Part shown: one piece after another, positions 13,515 through 19,468 of the stretch
Layout: each line of letters opens with the position of its first letter
Numbering within the stretch: the stretch's first letter is position 1
NCBI GenBank assembly: GCA_044869895.1
Contig: JBIOXZ010000013.1
Location: 1-21,419, forward strand
Direction: 5' to 3'
DNA from: AC-69 sp044869895
GTDB taxonomy: Bacteria; Actinomycetota; UBA4738; HRBIN12
Length of the DNA: 21,419 nt
The notes under the pieces: model-generated
Told to the model about the DNA's origin: nothing
What the model saw: the letters and a program-made list of their open reading frames with translations, nothing else
Databases searched by the model: none
Position numbers and translations under genes: made by a program

Positions 13515-14066
13515 ATGACCTGGGTACAGACGACCCCGGATGCCGGGAGCATGGATAACGTCCTCGCCTCGCACAGCCTCAACCCCGACGCGCTGGCGGC
13601 GCATCTGGCGCTGTATCGGACGATCATGTTCGGACCCTCGGGGTTGTCGAGGGCCGAGCGGGAAGCGATGGCGGTATGCGTCTCCGCAGCCAACGACTGC
13701 CACTACTGAGTGATCCACCACGGCGCCGCCTTGGCCAGGGAGGCAGGCCCGGCGCTGGTGGAGACGGTCGTCTCCGGTCAGCTCGACGCCCTGCCGCCGC
13801 GGGTGCGACTGCTCTGTCGCTATGCCCTGAAACTCACTGTCTCGCCCTGGGAGACGACAGAGGCGGACGTCCTCGCACTCAGGGAGGGCGATTTGTCCGA
13901 CCGCGACATCGTGGACGCGAACCAGGTGGTCGCCTACTTCAACTACGTCAACCGCGTGGCCGAAGGGCTGGGGGTCGAGCTGGAGGACTACTGGTCGGCC
14001 GAGTCCAGGAGGACCCGCACCTACCGCGCCGCAGCACGGTGGTCGATCCAGGGCGATCTGGGATAG
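13515..14066 (+). CDS. AhpD-like peroxidase-related selenoprotein (CxxU), in-frame UGA at codon 65
   Basis: Read through TGA (13707-13709), the frame gives 183 residues of the peroxidase-related CMD family. Before it: N-V-L-A-S-H-S-L-N-P-D-A-L, F-G-P-S-G-L-S-R-A-E-R-E and S-A-A-N-D-C62-H-Y. After it: V-I-H-H69-G-A-A-L, then a family-typical C-terminus (Y-F-N-Y-V-N-R-V-A-E-G-L-G-V-E). The UGA falls on the second Cys of CxxCxxxH (the usual C-H-Y-C-x-x-H-H-G). Conservation continues for 118 codons beyond it, so this is not a gene end. The ATG at 13515 has GGGAG 8 nt upstream. The gene is divergent from the Mo-oxidoreductase. Sequencing error or a Cys-to-stop mutation are the alternatives; both are weakened by the matching case at 9704-10231. 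Confidence 0.87.
13723..13755 (+). promoter_or_regulatory. Candidate bacterial SECIS hairpin
   Basis: GCGCC (13723-13727) pairs with GGCGC (13751-13755), and an inner GGCC (13733-13736) pairs with GGCC (13746-13749), closing a purine-rich 9-nt loop. The stem starts 14 nt after the UGA, the same distance as in the other UGA gene; the loop is about 27 nt downstream. The asymmetric internal loop makes this a weaker hairpin than the one at 9962-9978. Confidence 0.45.
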
Positions 14067-14244
14067 GCAGCTTCGGTGGCTGATCTCGAAGCTCCAGCCG
14101 GGATGCCCCCAGGGAGGCGTCCGAGCGGCGAGCCAGGTCACGGACTGCCCCGCGTCCCGGATCGACTTGACGGAGCCCTACCGTCGGCCGGTCAATGCAT
14201 TCGGCGTCGCACCGGCACGGGGCAGTTTACGGTACGCCCTTCGC

Positions 14245-14322
14245 CCGGAGCTGGCGATCGATAGCCTCTGGTTCGACTGGGCGGCCTTTCATCCCGAGAC
14301 CCGGATCTTCGTGCAGCTCTAG
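14245..14322 (+). pseudogene. C-terminal remnant of a third DUF3179 gene
   Basis: Twenty-five codons ending in TAG read P-E-L-A-I-D-S-L-W-F-D-W-A-A-F-H-P-E-T-R-I-F, nearly identical to the C-terminus of the DUF3179 lipoprotein at 8308-8385, also at the nucleotide level. No DUF3179 motif is found upstream: 14067-14244 shows no recognisable coding sequence in any frame. The fragment points to a deleted or partially duplicated paralogue. It ends 6 nt before the stop of the convergent MerT-like gene. Confidence 0.8.
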
Positions 14323-14328
14323 GACGGG

Positions 14329-14727
14329 TCACGTCGCGAAGCGGCCGAGCCACGTCGTGAACCCGTAGAAGGCGGCGTATGTGGCGAGCCCCGCCGCTGC
14401 CATCCGCAGCGCGTTCCGCGCGAGGCTCGGCCGGGCGTCCACCGGACACGCCCGAGCGCGCCGTCGTTGGATCCACAGGGCAGAGACCGCGAACGCGGCG
14501 CCGGCCGACTTGAACGCCCATCCCCACTCGTGGAACAGGACATTGGCGAGATCGACGGCCGCGACCGCGCTTGACAGGCCGAGCACGACGAGTGCCACCG
14601 GGTACACGCAGCAGCCGATGCCGATCAGCCCGGCGACCGCGCCGAGGAGCGCGGTCCGTGGCGGTCGGACCGGGCGAGGCGTCTCGAGCCCGGCGGGCGC
14701 CGGATCGGTCTCAGCCGAGGCGACCAT
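14329..14727 (-). CDS. MerT-like small membrane protein with vicinal cysteine pair
   Basis: The 132-residue protein has a proline-rich N-terminus and then three hydrophobic helices (about 27-56, 66-86 and 104-124). Helix 1 carries G-I-G-C39-C40-V-Y-P, like the first helix of the mercuric-ion transporter MerT, and a cytoplasmic-loop Cys (C94 in R-A-R-A-C-P) follows helix 2. MerT normally has a second Cys pair in that loop; only one is seen here. Overall similarity is one of pattern, so a related metal or thiol transporter is equally possible. The chosen ATG at 14727 overlaps the methyltransferase end by 17 nt; ATG 14748 would add seven residues. It is last in the radical SAM/methyltransferase operon. 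Confidence 0.7.
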   Translation of the reverse strand: MVASAETDPAPAGLETPRPVRPPRTALLGAVAGLIGIGCCVYPVALVVLGLSSAVAAVDLANVLFHEWGWAFKSAGAAFAVSALWIQRRRARACPVDARPSLARNALRMAAAGLATYAAFYGFTTWLGRFAT

Positions 14728-15547
14728 CGGCCCGACGCTGGCCCACATCCGGTTCGGCGTCCCCGACGGTCGCCGCGATCAGGGCGTAGCCGAGCACCCC
14801 CTCGCGTACGGCTTCCCGGACGAGATCGACCAGGCGCAGCGATCCCTCCACATCGAAGACGTTTCGGAGCCCGACGCGCACGGCGTCCAACACTTCCCGG
14901 ATCGACTCCACGGTCGCGAGCGCGGCCTCCGGATGGGGCTCGGCCACGACGTCAGTGAATCCACCCTCGCGGAGCAGGCGCTCGTATCCCGACGCGGACA
15001 GGGCGCCGGCGACACAGGCGATGCGACCGATCGGCGTGTCGAGCTCGGCCGGCAGCCGGCCCGGCTCCAGGGTGACGTCCGCGATCCCGACCCTGCCGCC
15101 CGGCCCGAGCGCGCGCCGGAAGCCGGCGACGGCCGCGGCCTGATCGGGGAACGTGCACAGCGCGCATTCGCACAGAACGACGTCGAAGGAGGCGTCATCG
15201 ACGGGCAGTCGCTCCGCGTCGCCGACCTCGAAGGCGGTCGCGCTGGTGAGCCCGGTCTCGACCGCGTCGCGCTCGGCCATCGCGACGAGCCTAGGCGACA
15301 GTTCGATGCCCCGCACCGTGGCCCCGCGCTCGGCCGCAAGGAGCCGGGCCGTCGAGCCTCCGCCGCTTGCCACGTCGAGGACCCGATCGCCGGGACCGAT
15401 GCCGGAGAGGTCCGCGAGCCGTCTCGTGAGCACGTCGCCTCCGGGGTGCAGGCGCCCGCCGAGGAGCAGGTTGACGAGCTCGCTCCCGTATACGGCGGCC
15501 CAGCAGGCCTTGTCGTCGTCGCCCCGAGTGCTGGCGAGATCCGTCAC
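14711..15547 (-). CDS. Class I SAM-dependent methyltransferase (ArsM/UbiE-like)
   Basis: The 278-residue protein has a Rossmann methyltransferase core: motif I V-L-D-V-A-S-G-G-G-S-T at about 56-66, the acidic ribose-binding I-E-L-S-P, the D-A-E-R-L-P motif, and G-P-G-G-R-V after strand 5. Where many methyltransferases have a plain strand 4, it has C126-E-C128-A-L-C131-T-F-P-D, three clustered cysteines, plus an N-terminal C15. Cysteine-rich relatives such as ArsM bind thiophilic metalloids before methylating them. Taken with the MerT-like partner, that is suggestive but unproven. The GTG start at 15547 overlaps the radical SAM stop by four bases (GTGA), so the two are coupled. Lipid or small-molecule methylation remains possible. 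Confidence 0.82.
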   Translation of the reverse strand: MTDLASTRGDDDKACWAAVYGSELVNLLLGGRLHPGGDVLTRRLADLSGIGPGDRVLDVASGGGSTARLLAAERGATVRGIELSPRLVAMAERDAVETGLTSATAFEVGDAERLPVDDASFDVVLCECALCTFPDQAAAVAGFRRALGPGGRVGIADVTLEPGRLPAELDTPIGRIACVAGALSASGYERLLREGGFTDVVAEPHPEAALATVESIREVLDAVRVGLRNVFDVEGSLRLVDLVREAVREGVLGYALIAATVGDAEPDVGQRRADGRLG

Positions 15548-17076
15548 AGCGAACTCCCCACGCTGCCTGCGCGGGCAGGCCGGCCGTCGTTCGTGGCGTC
15601 GGCGGCGATCTTCGACCCGTGGGGACCGACCCGGATAATCGGGAGCAGCTCCCGGGCGTTCGGCACAGCGTCGGGCACATCGACGCCGGTGAGAGCCGCG
15701 CGGACCTGTTCGCGGTAACCGACGGAGTTGTAAGCGCAGAACGGGATCAGCCGTCCGTCGGGCACGAGCTGCTCGACGCAGCACTTCATGAGCTGCTTCA
15801 CGTTCAGGGTGTACGGGTCCTGGAAGTCCTGGATCACGACCATGAACGCCTTCGCCGACGCGTCGCGAACTGCCGCCGGCAGCTCGATCGCGCACGTGGC
15901 GCAGGCGAGCTGCTCGGCCACCGAGCCCGACCCGGCCACGGCCGAGGCGCTCCATAGCTTCTCGAGCGCGCCGCGGATCGCGGGGTCCGGCAACACGCGG
16001 TTCGTTACATAGTCGAGGTAGTCCTCGACCCGAAGGACGCGCGGGATCGCCACCACTGTCTCGCCCTCCACGAGCAGGTACGTAACGCTCCGGCACGTCG
16101 GGAAGCAGCAGGGGACCGGGAAGAAGTCCGAGGCGACGAGGGCGCCGCCGGTTTGCTCGACGATCGCGTGGATCACGTCCGAGTTCGTCAGGCGCGTCCG
16201 CGGGTCGAACTCGAGGTGGCGCCCGGCGTGCGTCACCGGCTGGTACACGACTGAGCGCACGGCCGGGTGCGCCAGGCCGAACCGAAGCACGTCGCCCACT
16301 TCGTCCTCGTTCACGCCGCGCTCGATCGCCGCCACGAGCGCGACGGTGAGCCCGGCCTCTGCACACGCGTCCAGCGCGACCTCCTTCACCTCGCGCAAGT
16401 CCCGGCCCCGGACCCGCTCGTGGGTCTCGCGGCGCAGGCCGTCGAACTGCAGGTAGATCGAGACGCCGAGATCGGCCAGCGCCGGTACGAATGACGGATC
16501 GCGCGCGAGCCGAATGCCGTTCGTGTTCAGGACGACGTGGCGGATCGGTTTGGAGCGGGCCAGCGCGAGCAGCGCCAGGATCCGCGGGTGGATCGACGGC
16601 TCGCCGCCGGAGAACATCACGACCTCGGGCTCGCCCTCGGCCCGGACGAACGCGTCGAGCGCCCGCTCGACCTGGTCGTCGGTGAGCGTGAACCCGTCGG
16701 GCTGATGCCCGGAGTCCGCGAAGCAGATCGGGCAATCGAGGTTACACGCCGAGTTCACTTCGATCACCCCGAGGCAGGCGTGCTGCTTGTGATCTGGGCA
16801 CAGCCCGCAGTCCAGCGGACAGCCTTCCAGCACCTCTGTCTGGGTCTCGAGCGGGATCGTCCCGGGCTTGTTGAACCGCATCGCCTCGACGTACATGGTC
16901 GCGTCGCCGTATACGCGCGCCTCGAACGCTCCGTGCTCCGGGCAACGCTTGCGGAGGAACACCTGGTCGTCTCGCGCGTTCACCTCGGCATCGAGCACGC
17001 GCCTGCACACGGGGCAGACGCTCCGTGTGACCTCGAGGAACACTTCGTCGCGGTCCACTCGCTCACTCGTGCGCAC
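15544..17076 (-). CDS. Radical SAM protein, Tes (MJ0619)-like, with N-terminal Cys-rich region
   Basis: The 510-residue protein has a GTG start at 17076 with GGGGAGG upstream. A zinc-ribbon-like region comes first (C21-P-V-C24 and R-C45-P-E-H-G). Next is C86-P-L-D-C90-G-L-C93-P-D-H-K-Q-H with C101, and then the radical SAM cluster motif C111-N-L-D-C115-P-I-C118-F. The barrel follows with F-S-G-G-E-P-S. More cysteines occur in the C-terminal half (V-P-C-C-F-P-T-C, C-A-T-C, K-C-C). This C-x2-C-G-L-C-x2-H…CxxxCxxC layout is typical of the family that includes archaeal tetraether synthase Tes and many uncharacterised bacterial proteins. The reaction here is unknown. It is the first gene of an operon with the methyltransferase and MerT-like genes, under a putative ECF promoter (17108-17134). 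Confidence 0.85.
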   Translation of the reverse strand: MRTSERVDRDEVFLEVTRSVCPVCRRVLDAEVNARDDQVFLRKRCPEHGAFEARVYGDATMYVEAMRFNKPGTIPLETQTEVLEGCPLDCGLCPDHKQHACLGVIEVNSACNLDCPICFADSGHQPDGFTLTDDQVERALDAFVRAEGEPEVVMFSGGEPSIHPRILALLALARSKPIRHVVLNTNGIRLARDPSFVPALADLGVSIYLQFDGLRRETHERVRGRDLREVKEVALDACAEAGLTVALVAAIERGVNEDEVGDVLRFGLAHPAVRSVVYQPVTHAGRHLEFDPRTRLTNSDVIHAIVEQTGGALVASDFFPVPCCFPTCRSVTYLLVEGETVVAIPRVLRVEDYLDYVTNRVLPDPAIRGALEKLWSASAVAGSGSVAEQLACATCAIELPAAVRDASAKAFMVVIQDFQDPYTLNVKQLMKCCVEQLVPDGRLIPFCAYNSVGYREQVRAALTGVDVPDAVPNARELLPIIRVGPHGSKIAADATNDGRPARAGSVGSSL

Positions 17077-17107
17077 GCGATCCTCCCCTTCGCTCAGGCA
17101 CTGAGAT

Positions 17108-17134
17108 GGACGCCGATCGTCGGCATGGGATTCC
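17108..17134 (-). promoter_or_regulatory. Putative ECF promoter upstream of the radical SAM operon
   Basis: Minus strand: GGAAT (17130-17134), 17-nt spacer, CGTCC (17108-17112). The radical SAM start is at 17076, leaving a 20-30 nt leader with the ribosome-binding site. It is divergent from, and only 11 nt away from, the DUF1684 promoter. Confidence 0.8.
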
Positions 17135-17145
17135 CGAGTGCTCCA

Positions 17146-17172
17146 GGAATCGGAGATGATCCGGCGGCGTCC
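17146..17172 (+). promoter_or_regulatory. Putative ECF promoter upstream of the DUF1684 gene
   Basis: Plus strand: GGAAT (17146-17150), 17-nt spacer, CGTCC (17168-17172). The GTG start at 17181 follows 8 nt after the -10 box, so the transcript would be leaderless. Confidence 0.8.
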
Positions 17173-17180
17173 GGATTGGC

Positions 17181-17774
17181 GTGGACATCGAGGCGCTTCG
17201 CCGGTTCCGGGCGATGAAGGACGACTTCTTCGCGAGGGACCCGAGCTCCCCTCTCACGCGGGCGCAGCGGGAGCGGTTCCGCGGACTCGCGTACTTCCCG
17301 CCGGACCCGACGCTTGTGGTGGAGGTCGGACTCGTGCCCTTCGCCACCCTTGACGACATCGACCTGGTGACGTCGTGCGGCGACACCGAGCGCTACCGGA
17401 GCGCCGGAGTGGTCTGGTTCGAGGTCGCCGGGGTCCCCGCTGCGATCACGCTCTTCCGATCGAGTCGCGGGGAGCTCTTCGTGCCGTTCCGAGACGCGAC
17501 CTCGGGCACCGAGACCTACGGCGCCGGCAGGTACCTCGAGGCACGCACTCTGGGCAACGGTCGCACGCTCCTCGACTTCAACTATGCGTACAACCCCTAC
17601 TGCGCGTACAGCCAGGAGTGGCGTTGCCCGATCCCCCCGATCGAGAACCACCTAACCGTTCCGATCCGCGCCGGCGAGATGCGCTATCGAGACGCGGAGC
17701 CACCGGCGACCACGAACGCTGTGAAGCGGGGAATCGTCGCGCACCTCCGGCGTCCATCAAGGGCAAGGGGGTGA
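17181..17774 (+). CDS. DUF1684-family protein
   Basis: The 197-residue protein matches DUF1684 closely: K-D-D-F-F-A-R-D-P-S-S-P-L, G-L-A-Y-F-P-P-D-P, L-F-V-P-F-R-D-A-T-S-G-T-E-T-Y-G-A-G-R-Y and the strongly conserved D-F-N-Y-A-Y-N-P-Y-C-A-Y. The start is GTG at 17181; it has no ribosome-binding site, but a putative -10 box ends 8 nt before it. There is no signal peptide, so the protein is cytoplasmic. The family has no established function that I can name with confidence. It is divergent from the radical SAM operon with shared upstream DNA, and a further ECF-type promoter for the next gene lies inside its 3' end. Confidence 0.88.
   Translation: MDIEALRRFRAMKDDFFARDPSSPLTRAQRERFRGLAYFPPDPTLVVEVGLVPFATLDDIDLVTSCGDTERYRSAGVVWFEVAGVPAAITLFRSSRGELFVPFRDATSGTETYGAGRYLEARTLGNGRTLLDFNYAYNPYCAYSQEWRCPIPPIENHLTVPIRAGEMRYRDAEPPATTNAVKRGIVAHLRRPSRARG
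17730..17755 (+). promoter_or_regulatory. Putative ECF promoter inside the DUF1684 3' end
   Basis: Plus strand: GGAAT (17730-17734), 16-nt spacer, CGTCC (17751-17755). It lies within the last 15 codons of the DUF1684 gene, 53 nt before the cupredoxin start at 17808, and would give that gene its own transcript. Confidence 0.7.
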
Positions 17775-17807
17775 GACGCCTTCGTCCGACGCCGTGGAGG
17801 GGGTGAC

Positions 17808-18276
17808 ATGCGACCGTTCGGTGCAGCGCGCGGGCTCGTGCTCGCGGGCGCGCTCACGTTGGCGCTGTGGGCCTGCGCGTCCGAGAGCGGTACGGCGCGG
17901 CCGAAGGTGCCACCCCGACCGGAAACGACAGCCCCACGTCAGCCGGCGGCTGTGGCGCGGCGGCCGGTCTCACGGGGCCGATCGAGGATCACGGGACGGC
18001 GGAAGCCTCGGGCGAGACGCTCGCGCTCGACGCGAGCGAGTTCGCGTTCGCGCCAACCTGCGTCGAGTCAGGCGCTGGCGAGACGCTCGAGGTGACGGTG
18101 ACCAATTCGGGCCCGGCCCTTCACAACCTCACCATCGAGTCGCTAGGGATCGAGGAGGACGTGCAGGCTGGGCGGACGATCACCGTCCAGGTGAAGTTGC
18201 CCGCCTCCGGTTCCGTCCCATTCTTCTGCAAGTACCACGTTGCAAACGGCATGCAGGGGCCTTCCTGATCGGCTGA
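17808..18276 (+). pseudogene. Cupredoxin lipoprotein paralogue with two frameshifts
   Basis: The ATG at 17808 (GGAGGGGG upstream) opens a lipoprotein leader with L-W-A-C, but that frame soon turns into arginine-rich nonsense. From about 17890 another frame continues the protein: C-G-A-A-A-G-L-T-G, D-H-G-T-A, A-L-H-N-L-T-I-E-S-L-G-I and F-F-C-K-Y-H-V-A-N-G-M-Q. This parallels the intact cupredoxin gene at 10332-10796, including the H, C-x2-H-x4-M copper ligands. A second shift in a GGGG run at 18255-18258 cuts the end; the third frame restores the expected G-A-F-L-I-G and stops at 18276. Two single-base indels, at least one in a homopolymer, could be sequencing error, in which case the gene is intact; otherwise it is recently inactivated. 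Confidence 0.75.
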
Positions 18277-18309
18277 GGCGAACCACACAGACCACGGGGG
18301 TGGTGATAC

Positions 18310-19446
18310 GTGACAACGCAACGACTCAACCGACGTGCGTTCTTCGCACTCGCCGGGCGGCGGGGCGTTGGACTCGGCCTTGCGACCACGTCGCTGCCGG
18401 CGATCCTCGCCGCGTGCGGGAACGGTGACGACGGCGCGGGCGCGGCCGTGACCGGATCGCCACCCGCGTCTCCGCAGACGACCCAAGGCACCGCGATCGT
18501 CGGGGACGTGCTCGACCACGCCCTCAACTCGTCGGACTGGCAAGGCGCGTTCGGCTGGGTGCGCCTGCGGCTGCATCCGGCGGTCGTGGACGGCGAGGAG
18601 GCCTGGTACGTCCGGACCGACGCGTCCGACAAGTCGTGCGCTCAGCGCGAAGGCCTCGTCTTCGTACCGAAGATCGCGGGGCTCGCAGCCGCAGGCGTCG
18701 TCGGGGACGCCTACCTCTTCACCAACGGCGTGGGGGACCAGCCGACAGTGCTCTCGAGCGAGCCCGGGAGGAAGGACTACGCCCCGGCCTGGCGTATCAA
18801 CGAGGTCAGGTGGGAGGCCTCGCCGACGCTCCTCGAATCTGCCTCCGATGTCCGTGCGGCCGCGGACGCCAGCGACCTGATGATCGCGACCGAAGACGTC
18901 GTGGCGAACATGCCGGTCGTGAAGTGGTCCGGCGGGGGGATGCCGATCGATGCCGATCTGGTTGAGTACCTCGGCGGCGGACAGCTCATCGAGCCTCCCG
19001 ATACTGAGGGCGGCTCCGTGCTCTTCAAGCTCCACGAGTGCTTCCCGGGATCCCGGTACATCGTCTGCGACACTTCCGCGCCGCCGATGGCCGACGGGAT
19101 GCAGATCGTCGGGTCGCCTCGGCTCGGTGGCGCATCGCCCGCCGGTGCGACTGGCCGGGTAAATGTGTTCATGGGTGGGATCCAGGGCTCGGGTCCGATG
19201 GGAGGCCAGCCGTCGGTATTCGACTCCTCGGCTGGCGATCCGGCCTGGAGCCCGTACTGGGACCACATGACCTACGTCTGGAAGGAGGGCGGGGACGCCC
19301 GCGTGCTCAAGAGCGAGGCCGAGGTGCACGAGGCGCGCGACGCCGGTGAGCTCGACGAGTTCCCGGGCACGCCGGATACGGGCGGCGAGATCTTCACCGT
19401 TAACTGCCCGGTTCCGGTCGTCGCTCCGAACACGTTCACCGGATGA
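18310..19446 (+). CDS. Tat-type exported lipoprotein, unknown family
   Basis: The 378-residue protein has a GTG start at 18310 with GGGGGTGG upstream. The N-terminus N-R8-R9-A-F-F-A-L-A-G is a twin-arginine-like signal, and a lipobox I-L-A-A-C36 follows. The mature part is acidic, with scattered cysteines (K-S-C-A-Q, H-E-C-F, I-V-C-D, V-N-C-P) and Gly/Pro-rich loops such as G-G-G-M-P-I-D-A-D-L. I do not recognise a domain. It lies 33 nt after the cupredoxin paralogue and 22 nt before the flavoprotein gene, so it is probably in their operon. Tat export suggests a protein that folds or takes up a cofactor in the cytoplasm. Confidence 0.85.
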   Translation: MTTQRLNRRAFFALAGRRGVGLGLATTSLPAILAACGNGDDGAGAAVTGSPPASPQTTQGTAIVGDVLDHALNSSDWQGAFGWVRLRLHPAVVDGEEAWYVRTDASDKSCAQREGLVFVPKIAGLAAAGVVGDAYLFTNGVGDQPTVLSSEPGRKDYAPAWRINEVRWEASPTLLESASDVRAAADASDLMIATEDVVANMPVVKWSGGGMPIDADLVEYLGGGQLIEPPDTEGGSVLFKLHECFPGSRYIVCDTSAPPMADGMQIVGSPRLGGASPAGATGRVNVFMGGIQGSGPMGGQPSVFDSSAGDPAWSPYWDHMTYVWKEGGDARVLKSEAEVHEARDAGELDEFPGTPDTGGEIFTVNCPVPVVAPNTFTG

Positions 19447-19468
19447 GGCCCCGAGAAAAGGTCTATAC

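Noticed and set aside
9704..14066. A reassigned genetic code (UGA read as Cys or another residue throughout)
   Set aside because: TGA serves as the natural stop at many clear gene ends here (9704, 10793, 14711, 15544, 20921), so only context-dependent recoding fits.
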